From positions 620,001 through 684,000 of the forward strand of contig QJPP01007236.1 of assembly GCA_003996215.1 (NCBI GenBank): 64,000 nucleotides of DNA. The letters are read 5' to 3'. The notes under the pieces were generated by a model. The model saw only the letters and a list, made by a program, of their open reading frames with translations. It did no database searches and was not told where the DNA came from. Positions 11,717-22,443 of this stretch are shown piece by piece. Positions within the stretch are counted from its first letter, which is position 1, and every line of letters starts with the position of its first letter. The translations under genes were made by a program, and so were the position numbers. This DNA is from Jaltomata sinuosa. Lineage: Eukaryota > Streptophyta > Magnoliopsida > Solanales > Solanaceae.

Positions 11717-12006
11717 AGCATAATACATAAACACACTTTTTAACTTGATCTTAGCTGAAATCTATACCTTTCAATTTTAGATGTGAACAAGTATTCACTT
11801 AAACTTGTATAAAGTTGAACAAGTAGACACATGCGTCCTACGTGATGTCTTACACAAATTGCCACGTTGAACACCACGTAGGGCATGTGTGTTTACTTGT
11901 TTAACTTTAGACAAGTTTAAGTGTCTACTTGTGCACACCCAAAATTGGAAGGCATAGATGTAAGCTGAGGTCAAGTCAAAAAACACATTTATGTGTTAAT
12001 TGTTAT
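11717..12006. mobile_element. Foldback MITE with arms of about 140 bp
   Basis: The left arm reads 'agcataatacataaacacac', then 'tttaacttgatcttagctga', then 'acttaaacttgtataaagtt'. It is answered by the reverse complement of the right arm: 'ggcataacaattaacacata', then 'ttgacttgacctcagcttac', then 'acttaaacttgtctaaagtt'. The arms meet near 11860 at 'cacgtt...aacaccacgt', so almost the whole 290 bp can fold into one hairpin. Confidence 0.85.
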
Positions 12007-12610
12007 GCCTTTATTTTTTGAGAGTTGGAACTATATGAATTTTGATTAATGATTTAAAAAGTATTTTTTTTTTCAAATTGACACGAGGGAAATTATAATA
12101 AGGTACTTATTTCAATTTTATTGATCACTAAACCACATTTTTGGTTCCTACTAAACCTTTCCATAAAGAAGGATAGAGAAGGCATAAACTTCAAACTTTA
12201 GATTTATTGATGCAAGAAAATCGACAAATTACATCAAATCGATACAAAGTCAATATAAGGAAAAATCTATGATCAACTAGTGATTTTGTTTGGTATTGAA
12301 AAAAAGAAATCAATCACAATTAATTTAATTTGGTTTTTAATTAAAAAAGTCAAATTGAAATCAACCCGCACCGACATGACGTATATACAATTCTTTAGAA
12401 TATTTATTATAATATAATTTGTAAGTATTTTTTAAAAAATTTCATTGTATATGTTTCTCAACATATTATTTTAAATATAAACTTAAATCAGACTATATTC
12501 ATCTTCATTATCTCTTATCTTATTAGTTGTAATTGTTTTGTGAGTTTTCATTATCTTTATTGTTGGTGGCACTATATTAAGGATATATAATGCCATGACT
12601 CATCTCACAT
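12007..12610. other. AT-rich spacer, no gene seen
   Basis: No supported features. Confidence 0.5.
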
Positions 12611-12613
12611 TTA

Positions 12614-12838
12614 GGGGTTGTTTGGTGTGAGGTATAAGGTATAATAGTTCCAGGATAAAATGCAGAATTATCTTATCCTGCGTTTGGTTGAAGGTATTAG
12701 TTAGTCTCGAGATTATTTATCCCACCATTTATACCATAGTGATGGGATAAGTTATCCCATATATATGGTGGAATAACTAATCCTATGATAGCTAATATTA
12801 GCTATCCCAGAATAACTTGTTCCCAACCAAACGACCCC
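12614..12838. mobile_element. Tourist-like MITE with TTA target duplication
   Basis: The terminal repeats GGGGTTGTTTGGT (left) and ACCAAACGACCCC (right) are perfect inverted 13-mers. They are flanked by TTA at 12611-12613 and 12839-12841, the target preference of PIF/Harbinger elements. The interior has short palindromic words (gggataagttatccc). Length 225 bp, non-coding. Confidence 0.9.
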
Positions 12839-12901
12839 TTAGTACTATTTTCTTGGAAAGCATTATATAATTGTTGAATTTTACTGAGAGAAGAAATACT
12901 A

Positions 12902-13600
12902 TGTCACGACCCGACCTACCGGGCCGTGCGGGCGCCTGCTCTAACCACCTAGATAGACGAACCCTTACCACCCAACCAATAGGTAACATGCGGAAATTAC
13001 AGTAAAACATTAGTCAACACATTTTATACATGAGAAATCTCTTGTTACAAACATGTTCAGGAAAGTAAACGACTTAACACTTGCGGAAAACCTTTACAAC
13101 ATTTTAAACCCCTCCCTAGGATCTACTCTAAACAGGTACAAGAGCTTCTACAAGATGACGCAAGGAGATAAAAGACCCAACTTCCGCCATGGGATCGAAG
13201 ACAGAAGTTGCTGGAGACCCTCATCGCCGTGAGCCTATGAAACATCACCAACCTGCAACCAGACTATACCAAAAAGGTATAGCAAGAGTAGAGTCAGTAC
13301 AAACACACGTACTGGTAGGCATCATCGGTCGACCCAAATCCACTCCTACCATCATATAAGAAAACAGGAAAGCATGAATGTAATTTACATAGCTTGATTT
13401 CCATCCCCCAACATTCTTCCGCTGCCAACTCCCTCATTCTCAAGACTTCCTAGTCACGTTAACCTTAGACTCCCCAAGTCAACTAGTCCTGGGCTTCCCA
13501 AGTCTCAATATTCTAGACTTCCCAAGTCATCTCACCCTTCACCGATATCCATGTCCACACTTGGACTACCCTTCCCTTACCTAAGTCCATTGTTCTAACT
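12902..13600. mobile_element. Probable LTR-retrotransposon-derived fragment
   Basis: It starts 'tgtcacgacccgacctaccg', the usual opening of many solanaceous LTR-type repeats, and is distinctly less AT-rich than its surroundings. The ORFs are short and closed. No PBS, polypurine tract or second LTR was found, so the class is inferred from the opening word and composition. Confidence 0.5.
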
Positions 13601-13950
13601 ATACTTCAGATCAATTTTAGATGCTCTACGATATGTGTACTTGAGATATTGAGTTGTAGCACTTATCATTTGAACTTTCACTAATTTAATTATATTTATT
13701 ATGAGATAATAGTGATTATGTAATTGCCAAAGTGATGATGAATTCTTCGATTTGCTTGGTGGGGTAAATGCTTGTTAAGTGACGATCATGATCCTTCTCA
13801 ATGGATCATGACACTTAACCAACCTCTAGATTGGTAGTAATATTTTAAGAGATAATAGATACACATAAGTCATAACCAACCTCAAGGTACCTTTGAATTA
13901 TGTAGTTCGTTGATGCAGTAATACTAGGTATTAAGTTTCGGGAAAAAAAA
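13601..13950. other. Spacer upstream of the tandem duplication
   Basis: Contains an imperfect inverted word pair around 13783-13815 ('gatcatgatcc'/'ggatcatgac'). No gene is seen. Confidence 0.4.
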
Positions 13951-14518
13951 TACACTTTAGATAAGAATAGAGAGATAAACGTATACTTGCAAAGCTAGAG
14001 TATTAAATGATTTTTTCGAGACAAATTTAGAAGTTAACTTGTGTATTTTCTCTGCCTTTTCAAAGTTTTTTTTTTCTATTCGGTGTTTGATATTTATATT
14101 GAAGCTCGATTAATTTGAATTTGCACCGAATAAGGACTCATTCGGGAGTAGAACTTCCTATCAAGTATTTTTTTCATTCTCAAAACTCGAAATCGAGACA
14201 TCTAATTATAATACATATACCCTCAAAAGATAGATATACTCTAGACAAGAATAGAGGGATAAAAATATAATTGCAAAGTTAGAGTATTAAATGTTTTTTT
14301 GAGACAAATTTAGTAGTTAACTTGGGTATTTTCTCTGTCTTTTCAAGTATTTTGTTTTTCATTTTGTGTTCAGTACATGTACCGAAGCCCGATTAATTTA
14401 AATTCACATTGTTTAGGATCCATTCGAAAGAAGCGCTTTCTATCAAGGTCTTTTTTCATACCCAAGGCTCGAAATCGATGCCTCTATCATTATACATGTA
14501 CCCTAATTTTCTTTTCTC
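13951..14518. repeat. Tandem duplication of about 284 bp, each copy with a minus-strand SINE
   Basis: Copy 1 begins at 13951 ('tacactttagataagaatag') and copy 2 at 14235 ('tatactctagacaagaatag'). Shared blocks are 'gagtattaaatg', 'gagacaaatttag' and 'agttaactt', followed by 'ttttctctg'. In both, a reverse-oriented family B SINE piece follows (14045-14225 and 14335-14500, with 'gaagctcgattaatttgaat' or its variant). The offset is 281-284 bp along the length. The second copy ends about 270 bp before the UEV1 start codon, so it may touch the promoter. Confidence 0.85.
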
Positions 14519-14787
14519 CTTTTATTAATGTTTTATACAAATTTTCCTTTAAAGTTTTTGAGAAATTTACATATTGATTTTCCAACCAATCATAATTTCA
14601 CCTCTTTATTCCTTTTTTCTCTTTCTTTTTGGCCCATTGTTGCGTTTTTCTCCATTAGATTCTGCCTCTTCTCTCGACTTTCCCTCTGCTGCCTCTTCTT
14701 GTTTTTCCATCCAATCTTCTATTTCTTCTCCTTCCAAATCGATCTCTGCACAAACCCCCAAAAACCCATTTTTAGAAATTGTCTGCT

Positions 14788-17700
14788 ATGACTCTCGGTT
14801 CAGGAGGATCCAGTGTTGTGGGTGAGTCAATTTTTCCTTCCACCCCCAAACCCCCAATCTATTGTTCTGCTTTATATTTTTGTCTCAAATCTGATCATGG
14901 GTTGTTTTTATTTCACTTGTTTAATGCATGTTTTATGTTTATATGAGTGTTATTCTTGTTATCTTTAGATTGGTACTTTGAAATCTTGATTTTTAATGAT
15001 GTGGGGTTTTTCTTTTTTTAGATTTCATAGATCGATGTGTAGTGAACCCAGTAATTGTAGTGAGTGGATTGAAACACCCAGTATTTATGATTTTAAGTAA
15101 GGACAAATGCGAAGGGGATCAGTGGCGTAGCTGGTAAAGTTATTGTCATGTGACCAGGAGGTCACGGGTTCGACAGCCTTTTGCAGAAATACAGGGTAAG
15201 GCTGCTTACAAATAGACTCTTGTGCCGCGCATAGCGGGAGCTTAGTGCACAGGGCTGTCTTTGAGTAAGGACAATTGTGCCCGCTACTTCTTTATGTATG
15301 TAGTTCTTTATTGTTTGTATGTATATATGTATAAACAGGTCGAGCTAAGGGCAGTGTGTTTTGAGTTTGTGCTTTCAATAGACTCTTGTGCCGCGCATAG
15401 AGGGAGTTTAGTGCACATGGCTGTCCTTAAGTAAGGACAGCTGCACCCGCTACGTCTTTATGTATATAGTTGTTTCTTGTTTGTATGTATATATGTATAA
15501 ACAGGTCGAGCTAAGCACAATGTGTTTTGAGTTTGTTGTTGATCACTTTTGTGTCCACCGGCAATTAACATGAAATTTGTCATCAATTGAGCGTTATTAA
15601 ACGTGAGGTTTTGGTAAAAGTTGGTCTGCTTGTTGCTTGGGTAACTCTATTAAAAGGAATGCCTGTTACAGAAAAATTTCCAGTTAGAGTTTGGATTTCC
15701 AGATCTTACAATGTTCAATTTTGGATTGAGTATCTCGACAATGATAAGGGATTATTTTTGTGTCAGTATCGTGGAATAATGAGGGAGGCGAGACTGAGAT
15801 GGTTCGAACATGTGAAGAGATCAGAAGATGCATAGATGCCCAGGATGTGTGAGAGGTTGATTATGGTAGGTCTGAGGAGAGATAGTGGTAGGCTGAAGAA
15901 GTATTGAGGAGAGGTGATTAGACAGGACATGGTACACCTGCAACTTACTAAGGACATGACGCTAGATAGGAGGATAGAGAGGTCGAGGATTAGGGTGGAA
16001 CGTTAGTAGGTAGACGAGCGTTGTTTAGTGATCCTTTTCGGTATTATTATTATTATTACTCTCCTGGTATCTTATTTTTCGATTTTTTTGTAACTTATTG
16101 TTTCCTTTGCTTCAGTTATCGTATTATTTGTTGTTGCTACTAGTCTTTTCTCCCTTATTTTCAGTATGACTTCTTCACTGTTGTATTTCCTTTTCATACT
16201 ATTTTTTAATATTGTGTTACTTGAGCTGAGGGTCCATCGGAAACAACCTCTCTACCTTCACTAGGTAGGGGTAAGGCTGCATACACATCACCCTCCATAG
16301 ACCCCACTTGTGGGATTATACTTTGTATGTTGTGTTGTTGTTTCTTTTAGTCAGTCTTACCCGGTCAGTGTTAAAAATCTTATATCGTAAAAATATGAAG
16401 GTAGACTTAATGAGTTTATGCATGTTCTGTCATATACAAGTACTTGAATTGTCCCTGTGCTTGCATCATAATCACAATTGGTCGATGTCTGAATGGTATT
16501 AACTGTCAAAGATATTTTATTTGCTCCTCCCTCACAGCAGCATTTAAGTTCCCCCTCCCCCCTCTGAGGGAGTGCGAAGGCTCAGGACATTCATAAGAAT
16601 TTGTTATTTCACAAGCATAGTGGATCCATTTGTCTGTTGTTCATGTTATCTTTGCCGGGGCTTAACATCGTAATGATCCTACGTGGACTGTTCTGTCCTG
16701 TTTCCTACCAGTTAGTTTCTTTGTTTAAGTTGTAGCTGATACAACTTCAGTTTGTTATACTGCATCAGCCAAATTGTGGACTTGACTGCTATTTAGGAAA
16801 TGTGAGAAAGCCATCGTGTAAAGTTATGTACAGTTACACATAATATAAACATTAACATTAGCTTGTCAATCTTGATGATATGTGCCTTATATACGGACGT
16901 CAACAATTCTATGAAGAGACCTGCTGGGAATCTGGTTCTCTCTATGGCTTACTCTTCCATGCTGACGACTGTTGGATATTAGAGCTCATAAAATGTGGGA
17001 ATGAAGGCTCAGCTCGACACCTAAACTTCATCTGGAGTTTTATGCTTTACATTTTGCTTGAGAGTGAAAAGCTGCCTTCCTTGGGAACTGTATATTAAAA
17101 AGATGTTTATTTATTTTGTTGGCACGAAAATATTTCTAACCAAGGGGTTGCATATTGGCGCAGAAATAATCGAGCCCACCATCCCAAGTTGATTTTATCA
17201 TGCTCTTCAATCATTGTCACTGCAGGAACGCAAACAAAAAAAGAAGATAATAAGAGACTGCCAGAAAGAAAGTGAGAAAAAATTATAAATATTGTTCTTT
17301 CCTTTCCTCTGAGGGGGCAAAGCTAACAAAAGGCTGCCAATTGGGATATCTCTTAGCTCAACTTCAGCAGGTTTCAGCTTTTATGTATGAGGGAAATAGT
17401 TTATGCTCGATTAGGTTACTAGCCATGTAAATGATTTATATAAATAGAGGACGAGGATCTGGGCATGGGAACAGATATAGGTTTCAATACAGCGTGCACA
17501 CTATATTGAATGGCAAATTGAACTTGCAATCTATTTTTTTCTTGATTAGTCTAAGGCTCTAAAGGTTGTTGCAGTGATGTCACTTTACATAAGTCGAAAA
17601 GTTTGAAGTTAAGCCTCCTAAAAATACAACAACTATGGGGATGGGGTGGGGAGTGGGGGTTCGGTGGTGGAATGGTCAAGGGTTGGGGATGAATGTGAAA

Positions 17701-19621
17701 TGTTACTTAGGGAACTTGTTTTCCCTACTTCCGTTGGGGAAGTCATTTTCCTCATTTTAAGGAACTTGTTTTTCAAAACATTTTGACCAACTAAATATGG
17801 AAAAATTGGAAAACATCCCTACCAAACACACCCTAAGACTCATTTGCATTTGACATCAGTGGTAATTTGTATGAGCTTATTAGGTCATTGGAACTGCTAC
17901 CATGATTTGACGTGCAGTAACTCCTTCAAGTATTTAGATCTAAACATGATAGGAACAGCAGCTGGTCAATGTTCCAAGCATTCACTTTTTGTACTGTCAT
18001 TTAGCCTGTAAATCTATTTGGGAGTTGGAAGCATCTGCAACATTATGATTTCTTGGTTTACCTTCTGTAAATCCTTCACTTACCAAAATTTTAATTCTCT
18101 GCAGTCCCTAGGAATTTCAGATTACTTGAGGAACTTGAACGCGGTGAAAAGGGTATTGGAGATGGGACCGTGAGCTATGGTATGGATGATGGAGATGATA
18201 TCTATATGCGTTCCTGGACTGGCACCATTATTGGTCCACACAATGTTAGTATTCTTTTCTTTTTCTAGTTCCAATCATCTAAGTTTGTTTTAACATGGCT
18301 TCGTATGGGTAGTCAAAAAAATCTTTAGTATGATATCTTATATTATGTTTTGTAAAGCAAAGATGTCATTTATTTATGCTTCAAGGAGATTGATGAGACA
18401 ATAACCATTATACTCTGAGTGATGTGCGTGCTAGTTATTTGTATTAATTCCCTGGGACTACTGAATTGCTTGTTTACTATCACATTGCCTTTTTTCCCAT
18501 TCATTTTGGTGTATTCTTATTTCTTTAACAGTTAAAGGCTAACTTTCCATGTTTCCAGTCTGTTCATGAAGGTCGTATTTATCAGTTGAAGTTATTCTGC
18601 GACAAAGATTATCCAGAGAAGCCACCAAGTGTCCGATTCCATTCTCGAGTTAACATGACATGTGTCAACCATGAGACAGGAGTGGTAAGCAATCTATTAT
18701 AATATTGCTAGAATGGGTGCATCACTGTTGTCATCGAGAAACTTGACATTGCATTATCGTAATGGTATCTGGAAATCCATGTTATAATAACAGCTCTCTG
18801 ATTTTGCCTTGCCATCATGGAATTTATCACTTGCTTAGTAATTCTACTTATGACATTCCATGTAGAAGGGAATCATAGACGATAGGAGGTATAGATATGT
18901 ATTATGCTCTGGGATAAAGATAATTCTCTATGGGTTGCAGAGCAAAGATGCTGTGATGCACACAAGAATTGATCATGAAAAAATTAGTTGAATTGTGGTT
19001 ACACTGTTTCCTCTGTTGATTTACTTCTGATATCCTTGAGTAGGTAGACTCCAAATTTTCGATCTCCATGTTTTTAGCTGTTTATTAGTAGTAATTCTCA
19101 TAGATGTGGCTGTTATCTACTAAGACTCCAAATTAACTCTCCTATATTTCCCCAAAGTTTTTGTTGCTTGGCTCAAGCATCCTTTCTCAATGCATGATTA
19201 GCGGCTATAAATGCAATATTATATTCCAATGATCTTTTCCAGTATAGAGCTTTCGATCTTGACAACATTCTGGACTTCTGTTTTCTGTGCTTGTTGTTTA
19301 TTTCAACACTTGCATATTGTGTGAATAACATCACAAACATTTCTTACGTGATGCTTTATAAACCAACCTAGTTGATATTCTTTTGTTCATCTTTGTATTT
19401 GTATTTGCTCTTGCCCTGTTGCTTAATAAACTGATGAGCTAGTTGACGAGAAGCCACAACCCTGTCTTGTTTTGATACAGGTGGAACCAAAAAAGTTTGC
19501 TTTACTCGCAAATTGGCAGCGTGAGTACACCATGGAAGACATACTGGTTCAGCTGAAAAAGGAAATGGCATCTCCTCACAATCGCAAGCTAGTTCAGCCC
19601 CCGGAAGGCACCTTTTTCTAG
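14788..19621 (+). CDS. UEV1: Ubiquitin-conjugating enzyme E2 variant (UEV1/MMS2 type)
   Basis: Four coding exons, with phases checked: 14788-14821, 18105-18244, 18559-18684 and 19481-19621. They give 146 residues, the usual length of plant UEV1 proteins. The protein starts MTLGSGGSSVVVPRNFRLLE and ends KLVQPPEGTFF. The E2 fold is complete (WTGTIIGPHN, YPEKPPSVRFHSR, NMTCVNHETGVV, LANWQREYTMED), but the HPN-plus-Cys active site of true E2s is absent. UEVs of this kind pair with UBC13 to build Lys63-linked ubiquitin chains, acting in DNA-damage tolerance and signalling. Intron 1 (3.3 kb) carries a SINE, a tandem duplication and a LINE tail. Splice sites are GT-AG throughout. Identity is near certain; which of the paralogues is not. 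Confidence 0.97.
15116..15265 (+). mobile_element. TS-like SINE in UEV1 intron 1
   Basis: The tRNA-derived head has an A-box-like word 'gtggcgtagctggtaaag' at 15122-15139 and a B box 'ggtcacgggttcga' at 15160-15173. The body follows ('ttttgcagaaatacagggta', 'agcgggagcttagtgcac'). It is missing part of the middle compared with the copy at 25722. Confidence 0.85.
15211..15542. repeat. 166-bp tandem duplication including the SINE 3' end
   Basis: 'aatagactcttgtgccgcgc' occurs at 15211 and at 15377, and 'acaggtcgagctaag' at 15335 and 15501: a constant offset of 166. The unit joins the last third of the SINE to flanking DNA, so the duplication happened after the SINE inserted. Confidence 0.9.
15765..16345 (+). 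mobile_element. 5'-truncated RTE-like LINE (C-terminus of ORF2 plus 3' tail)
   Basis: At 15775-15830 the frame reads MREARLRWFEHVKRS, the conserved stretch near the end of plant RTE-like LINE proteins. The DNA continues with the matching 'gacaggacatggta...ggacatgacgctagatagg' region, broken by stops. The 3' tail follows: 'gagctgagggtccatcggaa', 'taggggtaaggctgc', 'ccccacttgtgggatta', and a TTG-rich end at 16325-16342. It lies in the sense direction inside UEV1 intron 1. Confidence 0.8.
17636..17832. mobile_element. Truncated MITE (same family as 47432-47817)
   Basis: The G-rich interior 'ggggatggggtggggagtgg', 'gggaacttgttttccctact', and the right end '...taccaaacacaccctaag' match the right half of the element at 47432. 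The left terminal repeat is missing. It lies in UEV1 intron 1. Confidence 0.6.
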
Positions 19622-20270
19622 CATAACGACAATATATAGGTCTGGTCAATCAACTATGTGCAAAAATTGTGCTGCTGTGTCATGACATTGGAAGTTAAAG
19701 TTTACAAGGGGGGAGTGCCTTTAATGGCTTCTTGATCACTTCTGCTTTCATCACTTTATGAACTTTGCCAGTGTGTGATGTTTGATAAATGTGTGTCAAA
19801 TATTTCAGAGTAATAGGTTCTTGTGCTGTCTGAATCATTTCTTCAACCCTTTTGCTTGGCATTGTTGAACAAGTATAATAGTTTTCTCTTCTTAATGTTG
19901 TGTCTTATCTCCACATCTTCCTTCTTGCATATGTTTTTTTTGTACATCATAAGTCGGGCCTCTAGGCCCTCTACAAGACAAGTCCAATGCCCGTTAGAGG
20001 CTACTCTGTTTTAAATCGTAGCTCACGCTTATATAAAAGGGTATATATTTTTTTGATAAAGCATCTCTGAGTATCTCATAAATTCTTGGATATTGACAAT
20101 GAGATCAAGACATCGAATTTAGTCTTTCTCAAAGTCAAAGTGATCAAGAGAAGATTTTCCTCAATTTAGTCAGATTGACTCTCGAAAAGCGAAATGTGAC
20201 AATTAAAATGGAACGAAGAGAGTACTAGGAATGATAAAATAAGAAAAATTAATGAATTTAATGCCACGTA
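19622..20270. other. UEV1 3' UTR and downstream spacer
   Basis: Roughly the first 250-300 bases are probably 3' UTR. A Stowaway-like right end ('aaatggaacgaagagagtac') is at about 20206-20226. No further gene is seen before the pseudogene at 20394. Confidence 0.4.
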
Positions 20271-20393
20271 GTCTATAAAGTATAACTGCCAATTAGTATA
20301 GTTAGTAACTCAGCTAGTCTATTAAGTATAACTGTCAATTAGTTTCGTCAGTATGTCAGCTAGTTTATAAAGAGTCTAACTGCCAATACCGAG
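20271..20393. repeat. 46-bp tandem repeat, about 2.7 copies
   Basis: 'gtctataaagtataactgcc' recurs in variant form at 20271, 20317 and 20363, a constant 46-bp step. The array abuts the CAF1-like pseudogene. Confidence 0.85.
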
Positions 20394-20851
20394 TTTTCTG
20401 GAAACGTTTTTAAGCCTTAGGAGTGTCAGCCACATTAGTAAATATGATTTGGTCAAGGTAAATGTTGATGCTCTGAAGATTGTACAACTTGGATTGACAT
20501 TGACGGATAAGGATGGTAATTTGCCCATTATTGATGGAGCGGCATCGATTTGGGAGATCAATTTTAGCGATGTTTGGGTTCTCTAAACTGATTTCATCCA
20601 ATAAGGTGAAAGCATATACATTTTCTCATGATATTTATGATTTTGCATATTTTCTTAAATTCATAACTAAACAAGAATTGCCTGAGTCCTACCAAGAATT
20701 CCACAATTCATTGAAGCTTTATATATTTGATGTTAAGTACATCATGACCTCTAAGAATATTAAGAGCGGGTTGAGTAGCATGGCCGAGAGACTTAGCCTT
20801 TCTATGGTAGAAGTGGAGCATAATGCAGGTTTAATTTGGATAGTCTTTTGA
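20394..20851 (+). pseudogene. CAF1/POP2-type deadenylase pseudogene (fragment, frameshifted)
   Basis: Two pieces in different frames resemble the plant CCR4-associated factor 1 ribonuclease. The first, at 20452-20583, includes DALKIVQLGLTLTDKDGNLP and a Trp-Glu-Ile-Asn-Phe stretch, the start of the exonuclease domain, then hits a stop. The second, at about 20580-20840, reads VKAYTFSHDIYDFAYFLK, then LYIFDVKYIM and GLSSMAERLSL. These align with the TFHSGYDFGYLLK, YDIKYLM and GGLNKLAELL segments of the family. The region between them, about 70 residues, is missing, and the N-terminal DExE-type catalytic part and the C-terminus are absent. Intact CAF1 proteins are about 270-280 residues, so this is not functional. 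It seems intronless, as many plant CAF1 genes are. Confidence 0.75.
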
Positions 20852-21783
20852 CTTGGGGGATTTTCAAGTCTATGAGGGATTTCTAATTCAATGATGAGAC
20901 ATTCATGACAGAGTTTATCTTTTAACTTTTAATTTCTTGATGTGCTATTATAGATATTTTAGAAAGCTAGTATTTGTACGATTACAATGGAGAAACACAC
21001 GCAGAAAAGTGTATTATGCTGTGAATATATATGATTCTTGTCTCATCATTGCAAATGTTTCATCCAGCTAGTAGAGTTGATCATTTTGTTTTAGAAATAA
21101 TTGGGTGTAAAAAGACATATTACTATGATACCTCCATTCCTTCCACTTGATCCATATGAGTTTGGCACTGTCCTTAAGAAAATTATATCTTAATTTTTTT
21201 TAAAATGACAAGTATTATAGATTATTTATTTTTAGTAAGGATGATAAGTGTTTAACAAGGGCGTCTCAATAAAATTAGTGGTCTAAAGCCAAATTTTAAT
21301 AAGAAACCTTAAATATATGTGCATACACATAATAATAATAATTTAGAATTGTCTTTTTTGTTCTTATATGCTACTTGTTTTTAGTATATTATTTTTAAAA
21401 GACATTTAGCGTTAAAGTTCATGTAGTAATATTATTATTTATAAAAGTAAAAATTAATTTTAGTTAATAAGATGTTAGTCATTTATTTGTTATGCATTAC
21501 TTTGGATGTTGTTATAAAAACTTTAATTATTAATATGAAGATTTGAGTTATTTAATTCAAAGTTCAAAAATATTTTTGATAAAAAATAGATAGTATTTTT
21601 AAAATTTAAATTTTGTACATTTATTTTTATAATCTTTAATATTTTTTTAAGTGAAATTAAAATCATAAAATTCCCTATTAAATTATGGATTCAACTGTGA
21701 CATTAGCAACAGAAGCACCACTACATCAGCTCGAGGTCGACATAGAGAAAAAGCTTACTCTTCCGTCCTTGGCTCTATACTTC
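20852..21783. other. AT-rich spacer, no gene seen
   Basis: No supported features until the organelle-like segment at 21784. The segment at 21685-21783 is open in the plus frame but has no recognisable family. Confidence 0.5.
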
Positions 21784-21901
21784 CTTAAAAAGCCACCTAC
21801 AGACGCTTTACGCCCAATCATTCCGGATAACGCTTGCATCCTCTGTATTACCGCGGCTGCTGGAACAGAGTTAGCCAATGCTTATTCCCTAGATACCGTC
21901 A
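21784..21901 (-). pseudogene. Plastid 16S rRNA fragment in nuclear DNA (NUPT)
   Basis: The reverse complement contains the universal '530 loop' region of small-subunit rRNA, with 'ccagcagccgcggtaatac', followed by the plastid wording 'gatgcaagcgttatccggaa' and 'ggcgtaaagcgtctgtaggt'. About 118 bases are recognisable; similarity stops on both sides. It is too short to function. The mismatch 'gttccagcag' for the universal 'gtgccagcag' shows decay. It happens to sit inside a plus-strand open frame of 78 codons (21685-21921), which should not be called a gene. Confidence 0.9.
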
Positions 21902-21909
21902 TTGTGCAG

Positions 21910-22020
21910 CCATGTGAATAGCACCTCCTCCAGCGGGTACAAATGCCAATTTCTTTCAAGTCCAGCAGCTCTATAAGAGATGTCTGCACCAGAAGTTTCA
22001 AGACCATTGAAGAAAATTGC
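21910..22020 (-). pseudogene. Possible acidic ribosomal protein P2 fragment
   Basis: On the minus strand, with one frameshift, the words DI, then AAG, then KLAFVPAGGGAIHMAA resemble the 'KDITELIAAGREKLASVPSGGGA' region of plant 60S acidic protein P2. It lies directly beside the plastid 16S piece. The match is short and frameshifted, so this is a tentative reading. Confidence 0.35.
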
Positions 22021-22436
22021 AGTAACAGTGTGCTAATTACAGAAAATTAAAGAAAAAATAACTACATATTGTTCTTAGGAAAAATGAATGTGAGACCCTA
22101 TATATGAGGCTAATATTCGGACAACTCTTTCTAAATACTTCAACATTTAAATGAAAACTGACCGTGCCACATGACAAACATACGTGCACATTTAGACAGA
22201 GCAACATCCCTTATAGAAATAAGAAGACATCAGCCTCTAAGCGAAAAATTTTATCATGGGAGAGGCACAACCAACAATGGTTGTGTGAGGCTCCATTAAG
22301 CTTTATGCATGAAACGGGCTTAGAAGGAGGGGGGAGGGGGGTTAGGGGTGATGATATGCATATACACTTTCAATTACTGTTACTTCAACTAGTTTCTCAG
22401 TAAAAGATTTTATTAACACTTCTACAGAGACTAGTT
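22021..22436. other. Spacer beside the organelle-like insert
   Basis: Contains a G-rich word 'ggaggggggaggggggtt' near 22326. A 79-codon open frame (22164-22403) shows no family resemblance. Confidence 0.4.
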
Positions 22437-22443
22437 ACTGATA

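Noticed and set aside
15122..15173. A tRNA gene suggested by A and B boxes in UEV1 intron 1 (similar cases at 25731 and 41869)
   Set aside because: The sequence between and after the boxes does not fold as a tRNA acceptor and continues into SINE bodies.
15587..15835. 82-codon open frame in UEV1 intron 1
   Set aside because: Its C-terminal part is the LINE segment MREARLRWFEHVKR, and the rest has no family match. It is a transposon remnant in an intron.
16880..17098. 72-codon open frame in UEV1 intron 1
   Set aside because: It lies within an intron supported by splice phases, has no recognisable family and no splice context.
19368..19649. Minus-strand frame of 93 codons over UEV1 exon 4
   Set aside because: It is the shadow of the conserved sense exon.
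21730..21757. XhoI-SalI then HindIII site order resembling a cloning-vector polylinker (ctcgaggtcgac, 9 bases, aagctt)
   Set aside because: The bases between the sites do not match a common polylinker and no vector backbone adjoins it. Coincidence is the simpler explanation, though a vector screen would settle it.
21685..21921. 78-codon plus-strand open frame starting MDSTVTLATE
   Set aside because: More than half of it is the complement of plastid 16S rRNA, so the open frame is accidental.
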